Source of the DNA: UBA6136 sp964344495
Lineage (GTDB): Bacteria > Pseudomonadota > Gammaproteobacteria > Methylococcales > Methylococcaceae
Assembly: GCA_964344495.1 (NCBI GenBank)
Contig: CAYFNI010000011.1
Span: 1 to 32,892, forward strand
Length of the DNA: 32,892 bases
Reading direction: 5' to 3'
Under the pieces are notes generated by a model. The model was given only the letters and a program-made list of their open reading frames with translations, was not told the origin of the DNA and did no database searches. Within the stretch, counting starts at the first letter, position 1. Every line of letters starts with the position of its first letter. Shown here piece by piece: positions 8,258 through 17,158 of this stretch. Both the position numbers and the translations under genes were made by a program.

Positions 8258-9007
8258 ATGTCTGCTCCCCAGCTGGATTCACCCTTGCCCCGGCATGTCG
8301 CCATCATCATGGATGGCAATGGCCGTTGGGCGAAGCAGCGCCTGTTGCCCCGGCCCGCAGGGCATCAGGCCGGCGTCAGCGCCGTGCGGAAAACCATCGA
8401 GCAATGCGTGGTCAAGGGCATTGAGGTCTTGACCCTGTTCGCCTTCAGCAGCGAAAACTGGCGCCGTCCGGCGCAGGAAGTGTCGCTGTTGATGGAACTG
8501 TTCATTGCCAGCCTCGAACGCGAAACCCGCAAGCTGCATGACAACAACATCCGCGTTCGCATCATTGGCGATCGCAGCGCCTTCGTGCCGCTCCTGCAAG
8601 ACAAGATTCGGCAGGCCGAAACACTGACCGCCGGCAATACCGGCCTGACGCTGGTGATTGCGGCCAACTACGGCGGCCGCTGGGATATCACCGAGGCAAC
8701 CCGGCAGCTCGCCGCCGAGGTCAAGCGGGGCGACTTGCAGACCGAAGCCATCACGTCGGACCATATCCGATCGCGTCTGGCGCTGGCGGACCTGCCGGAA
8801 CCGGATCTGTTCATCCGCACCGGCGGCGAACAGCGCATCAGCAATTTTCTACTCTGGCAGCTCGCTTACACGGAGTTGTACTTTACCCCGCTGCTGTGGC
8901 CGGACTTCGATGAAGATGCCTTTGCCGGCGCTCTCGAAAGTTTCGCCAGCCGTCAGCGTCGCTTCGGTTATACCGGCGATCAGATCGATCAGTTGACCCG
9001 CCGCTGA
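8258..9007 (+). CDS. uppS: Undecaprenyl diphosphate synthase (cis-prenyltransferase)
   Basis: UppS adds eight isoprene units to farnesyl diphosphate to make the C55 lipid carrier for peptidoglycan and O-antigen. The 249-residue protein has the catalytic motif IIMDGNGRWAK with D19, then GHQAG, TLFAFSSENWRRP near residues 63-75, and DLFIRTGGEQRISNFLLWQ near 186-204. All are typical and intact. It opens the lipid-precursor block uppS-cdsA-dxr-rseP, where polyprenyl, phospholipid and isoprenoid synthesis are encoded together in the usual gammaproteobacterial order. Confidence 0.97.
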   Translation: MSAPQLDSPLPRHVAIIMDGNGRWAKQRLLPRPAGHQAGVSAVRKTIEQCVVKGIEVLTLFAFSSENWRRPAQEVSLLMELFIASLERETRKLHDNNIRVRIIGDRSAFVPLLQDKIRQAETLTAGNTGLTLVIAANYGGRWDITEATRQLAAEVKRGDLQTEAITSDHIRSRLALADLPEPDLFIRTGGEQRISNFLLWQLAYTELYFTPLLWPDFDEDAFAGALESFASRQRRFGYTGDQIDQLTRR

Positions 9008-9054
9008 GGCCCGGGCTATCCCTTTCCGTTCATGCACCCATCAATAACAAGACC

Positions 9055-10053
9055 ATGCTGAAGAATCGAATCATCACTGCCTCCCTGTTGGCGCCGATTA
9101 TTATTGCGGCGATTCTGTTCCTGCCTCCGGATGGCTTTGCCATGCTCTGGGGCGCGGTCATCCTGCTCGCGGCCTGGGAGTGGGGCGGCTTGTCCGGGCT
9201 GGGATCCAGCGGCCGGGTGGGATTCGCGGCCGGTGTGCTCGCGAGCTTGGTGTGTGCCCGACTGTTTGCCATTCAGTGGGCGCCGGGCGAATTGCCGATC
9301 TGGTTCTATGCGCCGGTGCTGGCCTGGTGGCTGGTCTGGGGGGTGCTGTTCCGGCGGATACCCGAGAAGCTGGTCAAGCGCCGCTATTCCACCCTGTCCC
9401 GCGTGCTGGGCGGCGCCTTCGTGCTGATCAGTGGCTGGGTGATGATGGTCTGGCTGCGGCTCAATTTTTCCGAGTTTCAGGTGCTGTACCTGTTCCTCCT
9501 GATCTGGCTGGCGGATATCGCCGCCTATTTTGTCGGCAAGCGCTGGGGGTTCGCCAAACTGGTACCGGCGATCAGCCCGGGCAAGACCATCGAAGGTGTC
9601 TACGGTGCCATGCTGGCTGCTGTGCTGCTGGCCATACCGGTCGGGCTGCTGGCCGGCATGGACACTCTGGGTCTGGTGGATTTCGTCTTTCTCTCGCTGC
9701 TGACCGTTGCCTTCTCTGTGTGTGGCGATCTTTTTGAAAGCCTGGCCAAGCGGGTGCGTGGCGTGAAGGACAGCAGCGGCCTGCTGCCCGGTCATGGCGG
9801 GCTGCTGGATCGCATCGACAGCCTCTTGTCGGCGGTGGTGGTGTTTTACGCCGGTTCGCTGCTGATTCCGATCTTCCTGCAGTTGGGGCCGGTCGTCGAG
9901 CCGGACATCATCATGCAGATGGATGAGGGTCCTGCGATCGAAGAACAGCCCGCCGATCATCACTATGATGGCCCGATGGAGGTGCCGCCGGAGATGGAAA
10001 GCGAGCCGGCGCCCGGGCAGGATTCGGATGCGGCACAGGAGAAGGGGCAATGA
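9055..10053 (+). CDS. cdsA: Phosphatidate cytidylyltransferase with an acidic C-terminal tail
   Basis: CdsA makes CDP-diacylglycerol from phosphatidate and CTP, the branch point for all phospholipids. Several hydrophobic membrane segments are visible (residues 5-25, 30-43, 56-70, 84-98, 118-135, 141-160, 184-200, 208-224 and 258-276). The family signature runs from S229 to D255, including KD, PGHGG and LDRID. The start is ATG 9055. At 332 residues it is about 50 longer than usual. The surplus is a hydrophilic tail after about residue 280, rich in Glu, Asp and Pro and ending QEKGQ. The gene overlaps dxr by four bases (ATGA). Confidence 0.95.
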   Translation: MLKNRIITASLLAPIIIAAILFLPPDGFAMLWGAVILLAAWEWGGLSGLGSSGRVGFAAGVLASLVCARLFAIQWAPGELPIWFYAPVLAWWLVWGVLFRRIPEKLVKRRYSTLSRVLGGAFVLISGWVMMVWLRLNFSEFQVLYLFLLIWLADIAAYFVGKRWGFAKLVPAISPGKTIEGVYGAMLAAVLLAIPVGLLAGMDTLGLVDFVFLSLLTVAFSVCGDLFESLAKRVRGVKDSSGLLPGHGGLLDRIDSLLSAVVVFYAGSLLIPIFLQLGPVVEPDIIMQMDEGPAIEEQPADHHYDGPMEVPPEMESEPAPGQDSDAAQEKGQ

Positions 10054-11231
10054 AAGGCATTTGCGTACTCGGCTCCACCGGCTCGATCGGTGTCAGCACG
10101 CTGGATGTGGCCGGTCGTCACCCCGATCGTTACCGTGTGGTGGCCCTGACCGCCAACCATAACATCGACCGGCTGTTCGAACAGTGCGAGCGCTTCCGTC
10201 CGCCCTACGCCGTCATGATCGATGAACAGCCGGCGGCCGACCTGCGCCAGCGACTGGCCGCTGCCGGCATCAAGACCGAGGTGCTCAGCGGTGTGAAGGC
10301 ACTGGAACAGGTCGCCGTGCTGCCGGAAGTGGACTCGGTGATGGCCGCTATTGTCGGCGCGGCTGGGCTGTTGCCGACCCTGGCGGCCGCCAAGGCGGGC
10401 AAGACCGTCCTGCTGGCCAACAAGGAAGCCCTGGTGATGTCGGGGCCGCTGTTCATGGCAGCGGTACGCGCGTCCGGGGCCGACTTGCTACCGATCGACA
10501 GCGAACATAACGCCATCTTCCAGTGCATGCCAGCCAACTACCATGCCGGCCGCCGAGCCGCGGAAGTGCGCCGGATTCTGCTCACGGCCTCGGGCGGACC
10601 GTTCCTGCGCAAGGGGCTGCATGAGCTGCACGATGTCACCCCGGACGAGGCGGTCGCGCATCCGAACTGGGTGATGGGACGCAAGATTTCGGTTGATTCC
10701 GCCACCATGATGAACAAGGGCCTGGAACTGATCGAAGCCTGTCTGCTGTTCGATACCCCGCCGGAACAGGTCGAGGTCGTCATTCACCCGCAGAGCGTGA
10801 TTCACTCCATGGTCGATTATGTCGATGGCACGGTGCTGGCGCAGATGGGCAATCCCGACATGCGGATTCCGATCGCCCATGCCATGGCCTGGCCGGACCG
10901 CTTCGAGTCCGGCGCCGAACCCCTTGATCTCTTCAAGGTCAAACAGCTCGATTTCGAAGCGCCGGATTTCGACCGCTTCCCGTGCCTTCAGCGAGCCTAT
11001 GATGCCGTCAGGGCCGGTGGCACGATGCCGGCGATTCTCAATGCCGCCAATGAAATCGCAGTGGGTTCGTTCCTGGACGGTCAAATTCGCTTCACGGCCA
11101 TCCCGGATGTCATCAGCCACTGCATGAACCAGCTCGCCGTGAGCCGTGCCGACAACATTGATGAAGTCCTGGCCGCCGATGCTGCGGCGCGAGATGCGGC
11201 ACATCAGTACATTGCGCGACTGAACGCCTAG
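10050..11231 (+). CDS. dxr: 1-deoxy-D-xylulose 5-phosphate reductoisomerase
   Basis: Dxr converts DXP to MEP using NADPH, the committed step of the non-mevalonate isoprenoid pathway and the target of fosmidomycin. The 393-residue protein starts with the NADPH-binding GSTGSIGVSTLDV (residues 8-20). It also carries LANKEALV, PIDSEHNAIFQC (with the metal-binding Asp and Glu), TASGGPFL, the NWVMGRKISVDSATMMNKGLE substrate loop, and HPQSVIHSMV. It is coupled to cdsA by an ATGA overlap, with rseP 19 bases downstream. It supplies the isoprenoids that uppS uses. Confidence 0.97.
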   Translation: MKGICVLGSTGSIGVSTLDVAGRHPDRYRVVALTANHNIDRLFEQCERFRPPYAVMIDEQPAADLRQRLAAAGIKTEVLSGVKALEQVAVLPEVDSVMAAIVGAAGLLPTLAAAKAGKTVLLANKEALVMSGPLFMAAVRASGADLLPIDSEHNAIFQCMPANYHAGRRAAEVRRILLTASGGPFLRKGLHELHDVTPDEAVAHPNWVMGRKISVDSATMMNKGLELIEACLLFDTPPEQVEVVIHPQSVIHSMVDYVDGTVLAQMGNPDMRIPIAHAMAWPDRFESGAEPLDLFKVKQLDFEAPDFDRFPCLQRAYDAVRAGGTMPAILNAANEIAVGSFLDGQIRFTAIPDVISHCMNQLAVSRADNIDEVLAADAAARDAAHQYIARLNA

Positions 11232-11250
11232 TATCGCCAGCAGGACCGCC

Positions 11251-12615
11251 ATGACCTCACTTCCCCATACGCTGTTCTTTTTTCTCGTTGCCCTGGTCAT
11301 CCTGATTGCCGTCCATGAATACGGCCATTACTGGATGGCCAGACGGCTTGACGTGAAAGTGCTGCGTTTCTCGCTGGGGTTCGGCAAGGTCATCTGGCGG
11401 CGGCAGGCTACCCCGGATGCGACCGAATTTACCCTGTCCGCCTTGCCGCTGGGCGGCTATGTCCGGATGGTCGACGAGCGCGAGGCCGCGGTGGCCGAGC
11501 GGGATCTGCCCTATGCCTTCAACCGCAAGTCGGTGGCCGCGCGCAGCGCGATCGTGCTGGCGGGGCCAGTGTTCAACTTTCTGCTGGCGATCCTGATTTA
11601 CTGGGTGTCGTTCATGTGGGGTGAAACCGGAGCGCGGCCCGTGATCGGCGAGATCAAGATGGGTACGCTGGCTCAGCAGGCCGGATTTGAGCCGGGCGAT
11701 GAAATTATCTCGGTGGATGCGGAACCTACGCCCACCTGGTCGATGGCGATGGGACATATTCTGGAACAGGCGCTGGATGAGACGCCGATTCCGGTCACCG
11801 TGGTCTCTCGCGACGGCAAGACCCGCGAACTGGAACTGCAGGTGTCTGCGGTCGAGGCGGAAAAGCCGGAGGCGCTTTACAAGCGGCTGGGTCTGAATCT
11901 TCAGGAGCCGGTACTTGAGCCGGTTGTCGACCGGGTTGAGCCGGGCAGCGCCGCCGAGCAGGCCGGGCTGATGGCTGGCGATCGGATCGTCCGTGCCGAT
12001 GGCCAGCCGGTCACGGACTGGAAATCCTGGGTCGAATACGTGCGTGCCCGCCCGGGCCAGCCCATCGAGGCGACCATTGAGCGCGACGGTGCGCCGCTGT
12101 CAGTCAGTCTCACCCCGCGCGCGACCGACGCCCCTGATGGCCCGATCGGGCGCATCGGCGCCGGGGTCAGAGTGCCGGAGGGGCTGGCAGAGGCGATGCA
12201 GGTCGAGTACCGTCTGGGGCCGCTGCCGGCACTCGCGGCCGCGTGTCGAAAAACCGGCGATTACGCCTGGACCACCCTGAAAATGGTGGGCCGCATGCTG
12301 ATCGGCCGGGCCGCCGTGGACAATCTGAGCGGCCCGATCAGCATTGCCCAGTTTGCCGGACAATCCGCCCGACTGGGGCTGGGCCAGTTCATGAAATTCC
12401 TGGCGCTGGTCAGTATCAGCCTGGGTGTTCTCAATCTGTTGCCGATTCCTGTCCTGGATGGCGGTCATCTGATGTTCTACGGCGTCGAGGCCCTCAAGGG
12501 CAGCCCGGTGTCGGAGCGCACCCAGATGCGTTTCCAGCAGATTGGCATGTTCGTCCTGTTGTTGCTGATGTTGTTGGGTTTCTACCTCGACATCGGTCGG
12601 CTGTTTTCTTCCTGA
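11251..12615 (+). CDS. rseP: Site-2 protease RseP, envelope stress zinc metalloprotease
   Basis: RseP cleaves the anti-sigma factor RseA inside the inner membrane after DegS, releasing sigma-E. The 454-residue protein has the zinc motif HEYGH (H22, E23, H26) in the first membrane helix. It has two periplasmic PDZ domains; GTLAQQAGFEPGDEI and EPGSAAEQAGLMAGDRI mark their ligand grooves. The third zinc ligand lies in LLPIPVLDGGH, with Asp near 403. The length matches the family (E. coli 450). In most Gammaproteobacteria bamA, skp, lpxD, fabZ and lpxA follow. Here dsbC follows instead. Confidence 0.96.
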   Translation: MTSLPHTLFFFLVALVILIAVHEYGHYWMARRLDVKVLRFSLGFGKVIWRRQATPDATEFTLSALPLGGYVRMVDEREAAVAERDLPYAFNRKSVAARSAIVLAGPVFNFLLAILIYWVSFMWGETGARPVIGEIKMGTLAQQAGFEPGDEIISVDAEPTPTWSMAMGHILEQALDETPIPVTVVSRDGKTRELELQVSAVEAEKPEALYKRLGLNLQEPVLEPVVDRVEPGSAAEQAGLMAGDRIVRADGQPVTDWKSWVEYVRARPGQPIEATIERDGAPLSVSLTPRATDAPDGPIGRIGAGVRVPEGLAEAMQVEYRLGPLPALAAACRKTGDYAWTTLKMVGRMLIGRAAVDNLSGPISIAQFAGQSARLGLGQFMKFLALVSISLGVLNLLPIPVLDGGHLMFYGVEALKGSPVSERTQMRFQQIGMFVLLLLMLLGFYLDIGRLFSS

Positions 12616-12636
12616 TTCGTCTAACCGGAACCTTCC

Positions 12637-13398
12637 ATGAAAACATTGATTCGAGTATTTGCGGGCGCCCTGGCGCTGTTCACCGCTGTGGCTCAGGCCG
12701 ACAGCAAGTCCGTCGAGGCCGCGCTGAAGCAGGCCCTGCCGACCATCAAGCCGGATTCGGTCAGCGCCTCACCGATCAACGGCCTGTACGAGGTCGTCGT
12801 GGGCGCACGCTTGTTCTATGTGTCCGAAGACGGCCACTACCTGATGCAGGGCTCCCTGATCGATCTCAAGACCCGTGAGGATCTGACCGACAAGAAGCTG
12901 GCCGATGTGCGTCTGGCTGCCCTGCAGAAACTGGGCACTGACAACATGATCGTGTTCAAGCCGAAGATTCAGAAGCATATGGTCTATGTCTTCACCGACA
13001 TCGACTGTGGCTACTGCCGCAAGCTGCACTCCGAAATCGACCAATATCTGAAGGAAGGCATCGAAGTGCGTTATCTGTTCTTCCCGAGAGCCGGCAAGGA
13101 TTCCGATTCCTACTTCAAGGCCGTCACGGTCTGGTGCGCCAAGGATCGCAACGACGCGCTGACGCGCGCCAAGAGCGGCGAAAACCTGGCCCGCAAGAGC
13201 TGCAAGAATCCGGTTGATGAGCACATGGAGCTGGCCGCGGCCATGGGCGCCAACGGCACGCCGATGATCGTCACCGAAAAGGGCACGATTTTGCCCGGCT
13301 ATGTACCCGCCGCGCAGTTGACGAAGATGTTGGAAGAAAAGCCCGACGCCCTGCCGGAAGCGGTTCAGGACAAGGCCGAAGCCGCCGGGCAGCCCTGA
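12637..13398 (+). CDS. dsbC: DsbC-family periplasmic thiol:disulfide isomerase
   Basis: DsbC corrects wrongly paired disulfides in the periplasm and is kept reduced by DsbD. The 253-residue protein has a signal peptide with a likely cut after A21 (AQA). An N-terminal dimerisation domain spans about residues 25-85, and a thioredoxin-fold domain starts near 105. The active site is CGYC at C124-C127 after FTDID, and a cis-proline loop (NGTPMIV) follows. A second cysteine pair (VWC, KSC) fits the structural disulfide of the family. It lies 21 bases after rseP and probably shares its transcript. A charged, alanine-rich tail (after about residue 233) is extra. DsbG is less likely given the CGYC motif. 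Confidence 0.9.
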   Translation: MKTLIRVFAGALALFTAVAQADSKSVEAALKQALPTIKPDSVSASPINGLYEVVVGARLFYVSEDGHYLMQGSLIDLKTREDLTDKKLADVRLAALQKLGTDNMIVFKPKIQKHMVYVFTDIDCGYCRKLHSEIDQYLKEGIEVRYLFFPRAGKDSDSYFKAVTVWCAKDRNDALTRAKSGENLARKSCKNPVDEHMELAAAMGANGTPMIVTEKGTILPGYVPAAQLTKMLEEKPDALPEAVQDKAEAAGQP

Positions 13399-13409
13399 TC
13401 CGGTCACGC

Positions 13410-13435
13410 AATCCCGGCCTGCCGCGGCCGGGATT
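13410..13435. terminator. Perfect inverted repeat between convergent dsbC and mutS
   Basis: AATCCCGGCC (13410-13419) and GGCCGGGATT (13426-13435) form a 10-bp perfect stem with a six-base loop. It sits in the 39-base spacer between two converging genes, a typical place for a bidirectional terminator. The stem ends in A/T pairs, but there is no long T tract on either side. Confidence 0.65.
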
Positions 13436-13437
13436 CC

Positions 13438-16005
13438 TCACTCCTGCAAGGCCTTGAGCTGAAACAGGAGCTCCAGCGCCTGACGCGGCGTCACCGCGTC
13501 AGGGTCGATGGAGGTCAGCATGTCCAGCGCCGGATGCGGTGCCGGCGTCTCAAACAGATCCAGTTGCTGTGAGTGCATGGCCGCCGGTTTCCCGGCGTAA
13601 GCCTGCTGTTCCAGTGCGGCCAGCTTCTGGCGGGCCCGTTTCACCACCGATCCCGGTACGCCGGCCAGCGCCGCGACCTGGAGGCCGTAACTCTGATTGG
13701 CCGGGCCGTCCTTGACGGCATGCAGAAACACGACGCCATCCCGATGCTCGACGGCATCCAGATGCACGTTGCTGACGCCCGGGCACTCATCCGGCAGGGT
13801 GATCAGCTCGAAGTAATGGGTCGCAAACAGCGTGAAGGCACGCAGGGTGCGGGCCAGGTGTTCGGCTGACGCCCAGGCCAGCGACAGCCCATCGAAGGTG
13901 CTGGTGCCGCGACCGATCTCATCCATCAGCACCAGGCTGATGGGCGTAGCGTGATGCAGGATGTGAGCCGTTTCGGTCATTTCCACCATGAAGGTCGAAC
14001 GGCCGCTGGCCAGATCGTCCGAGGCGCCGATGCGGGTGAAAATCCGGTCCACCGGTCCGATGATGGCGCGTTCGGCCGGGACGAAACTGCCGATGTGGGC
14101 CATCAGCACGATCACAGCCGCCTGTCGCATGTAGGTCGATTTGCCGCCCATGTTCGGACCGGTGATGATGAGCATGCGTCGGTCTGCGGTCAGTTCCAGA
14201 TCGTTCGGCACGAAAGGGGTGTCGAGGACACTCTCGACGACCGGATGCCGGCCTGCGACGATGCACAGCCCCGGTTCGGGGCTGAGCTCCGGGCGGACCC
14301 AGTTCAGTGCCACCGCCCGTTCGGCCAGCGTGGTCAGCACATCCAGCTCGGCCAGTGCCTGTGCGGTTCGCTGCAGGGTCACCAACTGGCCGCCGAGGCT
14401 ATCCAGCAGGGCGTCATAGAGGGCTTTTTCGTGCGCGAGCGATCGCTCCCGCGCACCCAGCACCTTGTCTTCGAAGCTCTTCAGTTCCGGTGTGATGTAA
14501 CGCTCGACCCCCTTCAGGGTCTGGCGGCGGACATACTCGGCCGGCACCCGGTCAGCCTGGGTGCGGGACAATTCCAGATAAAACCCCTGTACCCGGTTGT
14601 AGCCGACCTTGAGGTTGGCGATGCCGGTGCGGTCCCGCTCGCGCTGTTCCAGATCCAGCAGGTATTGCTCGTGGTTCTGGCTCAGGTGGCGGAGTTCATC
14701 GAGTTCGGCATCATAGCCGTCGGCAATCACGCCGCCGTCGCGAATCAACACGGGTGGCTGTTCGATGATCGCCCGCTGGAGCAGATCGGTCAGGGCGGGT
14801 TGCGGCTGCAGGGCCCCGGTGAGCCGCTGCAGCAGGGCTGATTCCTGCTCGACCAGCAGAGCATGGAGTTCGGGCAGGCTGATCAGCGCCAACCGCAGGG
14901 TGGTCAGATCGCGCGGGCGGGCCGATTTGAGTGCAATGCGCGACACGATGCGCTCGATGTCGCCCACCGACCGCAGCCGGTCGCGCAAATCCTGATAGCG
15001 GCGTTGATTCTGCAACAGGCCGATGGCGTCGAAACGGCCGTCCAGTTCAGTCGTGTCGCGCAACGGGCAATGCAGCCAGCGCCGCAGGAGCCGGCCACCC
15101 ATCGCGGTGACGGTGCGGTCGAGAACGCCGAACAGGGTCAGTTCGGAGCGGCCGGAGGGGTGGTAATCCAGTTCCAGATTGCGGCGGCTGGCGGCATCCA
15201 GGCTGATGACATCTTCGTGGCGCTCCAGCCGGATGCCTTGAATATGTGGCAGGGCCGATTGCTGGGTGTCGCGGACATACTGCAGCAAGCCGCCGGCTGC
15301 GGCGATGGCGGCTGGCAGGGCGTCACAGCCGAATGCGGCCAGATCGTGCACGCCAAAGTGGCGCAACAGCAGGTGACGGGCGCTTTCGGCTTCGAAATGC
15401 CAGGCCGGGCGCCGGGTCAGGCCGCGACGGCTGGCCAGGGCGGCAGGCAGCGGCCAGTCCTCGCTGACCAGCAGTTCGGCGGGATTCAGGCGTTCCAGTT
15501 CGCCCGGCAGGCTGTCGGGGGTCTCGAGTTGCTGGACGCTGAAGCGCCCGCCGGCGAGATCAAGCGCTGCCAGCCCGAGCCGATGGCCGACCGGGGCGAC
15601 GGCCACCAGCAGGTTGTCGCGACGGTCTTCCAGCAGGGCCTCCTCGGTAACCGTGCCGGGGGTGACGATGCGCACCACACGCCGCTCCACCGGCCCCTTG
15701 GCGGTCGCGGGATCGCCGATCTGTTCGCAGATGGCGACCGATTCGCCCAGTTTGACCAACCGCGCCAGATAGCCCTCGGCGGCATGGTAGGGCAGCCCGG
15801 CCATGGGGATGCGTTCCCCGGCGGATTCGCCGCGTGCCGTCAGGGTGATATCCAGCAGCTTGGCGGCCCGGCGGGCATCGTCATAAAAGAGCTCGTAAAA
15901 ATCGCCCATGCGGAAAAACACCAGCCGATCGGGGTGGTCGGCTTTGATGCGCAAGTACTGCTGCATCAGGGGTGTGTGCTGGGAGGTGGGGGTTGGCTTG
16001 GACAT
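13438..16005 (-). CDS. mutS: DNA mismatch repair protein MutS
   Basis: MutS recognises mismatches and recruits MutL. With the ATG at 16005 the protein is 855 residues, close to E. coli (853). The start is chosen over an in-frame GTG at 16080 because homologues begin shortly before TPLMQQYL, and because the mismatch-probing F36-Y37-E38 then falls at the E. coli positions. The Walker A motif GPNMGGKST starts at residue 616, followed by the Walker B region LVLMDEIGRGTSTFDG and the signature ASDDLASGRSTFMVEM. A C-terminal helix-turn-helix end completes it. It is divergent from pncC, with a small palindrome just upstream of the start. Confidence 0.97.
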   Translation of the reverse strand: MSKPTPTSQHTPLMQQYLRIKADHPDRLVFFRMGDFYELFYDDARRAAKLLDITLTARGESAGERIPMAGLPYHAAEGYLARLVKLGESVAICEQIGDPATAKGPVERRVVRIVTPGTVTEEALLEDRRDNLLVAVAPVGHRLGLAALDLAGGRFSVQQLETPDSLPGELERLNPAELLVSEDWPLPAALASRRGLTRRPAWHFEAESARHLLLRHFGVHDLAAFGCDALPAAIAAAGGLLQYVRDTQQSALPHIQGIRLERHEDVISLDAASRRNLELDYHPSGRSELTLFGVLDRTVTAMGGRLLRRWLHCPLRDTTELDGRFDAIGLLQNQRRYQDLRDRLRSVGDIERIVSRIALKSARPRDLTTLRLALISLPELHALLVEQESALLQRLTGALQPQPALTDLLQRAIIEQPPVLIRDGGVIADGYDAELDELRHLSQNHEQYLLDLEQRERDRTGIANLKVGYNRVQGFYLELSRTQADRVPAEYVRRQTLKGVERYITPELKSFEDKVLGARERSLAHEKALYDALLDSLGGQLVTLQRTAQALAELDVLTTLAERAVALNWVRPELSPEPGLCIVAGRHPVVESVLDTPFVPNDLELTADRRMLIITGPNMGGKSTYMRQAAVIVLMAHIGSFVPAERAIIGPVDRIFTRIGASDDLASGRSTFMVEMTETAHILHHATPISLVLMDEIGRGTSTFDGLSLAWASAEHLARTLRAFTLFATHYFELITLPDECPGVSNVHLDAVEHRDGVVFLHAVKDGPANQSYGLQVAALAGVPGSVVKRARQKLAALEQQAYAGKPAAMHSQQLDLFETPAPHPALDMLTSIDPDAVTPRQALELLFQLKALQE

Positions 16006-16008
16006 GGG

Positions 16009-16023
16009 CCGATAGTGTATCGG
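16009..16023. promoter_or_regulatory. Short palindrome upstream of mutS
   Basis: CCGATA, GTG, TATCGG is a perfect inverted repeat with six-base arms and a three-base spacer, three bases from the mutS start codon and inside the mutS/pncC divergent spacer. It could be an operator or a small hairpin that masks mutS translation. No strong Shine-Dalgarno precedes mutS. Confidence 0.3.
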
Positions 16024-16097
16024 ATCCGGCGCCGGCGCCGCCGAACGGCGTTCAGGGATCGGATAGAATCCGTCAGGCACACGCGCAGGAGAATGGC

Positions 16098-16592
16098 ATG
16101 CATGACCGGCAGGATTTAACGTCGCTGGCCCACGATGTGGGACTGGCGTTGGCCCGACAGGGTTGGATGATGGCCACCGCCGAGTCCTGCACCGGCGGCT
16201 GGATCGCCCAGGTGATGACCGATGTGGCCGGGAGTTCCGCCTGGTTCGAGCGTGGTTTCGTGACCTACAGTAACGCGGCCAAGACCGAGATGCTGGGTGT
16301 CGATCCAGCGCTGATCGAACGGCACGGCGCGGTGAGCGAACCGGTGGTGCGGGCCATGGTGGCGGGCGCCCTGCGCTTGAGTCGGGCGCAGGTGGCGGTG
16401 GCGGTCAGCGGCATTGCCGGCCCCACCGGCGGTACAGTCGAGAAGCCGGTCGGCACGGTCTGGTTCGCCTGGCAGCGTCAGGGGCAGGCGGAGGTGCTGC
16501 AGCGCGAATGCTTTGTGGGTGATCGGTGCGACGTCCGGGCTCAGGCGGTTGCGGTCGCCCTGCGTGGTGTGCAGGCGCTGTGTCTTGACTGA
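16098..16592 (+). CDS. pncC: Nicotinamide-nucleotide amidohydrolase PncC (CinA C-terminal domain family)
   Basis: PncC deamidates NMN to nicotinate mononucleotide, recycling NAD by-products. The protein has 164 residues and is the stand-alone C-terminal domain, without the N-terminal molybdopterin-like domain of longer CinA proteins. It shows TAESCTGGW (residues 27-35), YSNAAKTEMLGV, GAVSE and AVSGIAGPTGG, all conserved. ATG 16098 is chosen because AGGAGA (16087-16092) precedes it at five bases. It overlaps thpR by eight bases and stands upstream of recA, as in E. coli (pncC-recA). Confidence 0.94.
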   Translation: MHDRQDLTSLAHDVGLALARQGWMMATAESCTGGWIAQVMTDVAGSSAWFERGFVTYSNAAKTEMLGVDPALIERHGAVSEPVVRAMVAGALRLSRAQVAVAVSGIAGPTGGTVEKPVGTVWFAWQRQGQAEVLQRECFVGDRCDVRAQAVAVALRGVQALCLD

Positions 16593-17121
16593 CGCGGACC
16601 GCTGGCGGCTTTTTTTCGCGTTGTGGCCCCAGCGCGCATTGCTGGACCCGCTCCAGGCATTACAGCATCGGCTGGCGGCGGACTTGGCGTTGCGGTGGGT
16701 GCCGGCCTCCAACTGGCATGTGACGCTGGCATTTCTGGGGCCGGTCATGTCCGAGCAGGTGTCGGATCTCGCCGCGGCCGCGGATCGCCTGAGCGTCCGC
16801 CGATTCGCGTTGACACTGGATCGGCTCGAGTGGTGGCCGGCTGGCCGGGCGCTGTGCCTGACGGCCCGCCATGAGCCGGAGGAGCTGCACCGCCTGGTCG
16901 CAGGGCTCAAGGCAGCCGGCGCCCCAATCCTGCGTCGGCCGGATGTGCGGCCGTTCCGGGCCCATCTCACGCTGGCGCTCGGTGTCCGCGAGGATCCGGG
17001 GCCGCTGTGCTTGTCGCATCCGCTGGTGCTGCACGCTGAGGCGTTCCACCTGGTGCGATCCTGTCCGGCGCCGTTCGGGTCGGTCTACACCCGGATCGGC
17101 GATTGGCCCTTGAATGGCTAG
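16585..17121 (+). CDS. thpR: RNA 2',3'-cyclic phosphodiesterase (LigT/ThpR family)
   Basis: This 2H-superfamily enzyme opens 2',3'-cyclic phosphates at RNA ends and can ligate tRNA halves in vitro. Both catalytic HxTx motifs are present: H45-V-T47 (NWHVTLAFLG) and H127-L-T129 (FRAHLTLAL). The start is taken as TTG 16585, which overlaps the pncC stop and gives 178 residues, near the E. coli 176. The longer frame upstream is a shadow of pncC. Placement between pncC and recA suggests cotranscription with pncC. The cellular substrate is unknown. Confidence 0.85.
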   Translation: MTDADRWRLFFALWPQRALLDPLQALQHRLAADLALRWVPASNWHVTLAFLGPVMSEQVSDLAAAADRLSVRRFALTLDRLEWWPAGRALCLTARHEPEELHRLVAGLKAAGAPILRRPDVRPFRAHLTLALGVREDPGPLCLSHPLVLHAEAFHLVRSCPAPFGSVYTRIGDWPLNG

Positions 17122-17158
17122 GCCACTTCGTCTCAAGGGATACCTACGGGCAGGGCTG

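Noticed and set aside
16024..16042. GC-rich repeat CCGGCGCCGGCGCCG before pncC
   Set aside because: It is a short low-complexity GC run with overlapping palindromes, too common in this composition to call as a site.
14863..16119. 418-residue plus-strand ORF
   Set aside because: It lies wholly antisense to mutS, whose motifs are intact. Long antisense frames are expected in GC-rich DNA, and no family is recognised.
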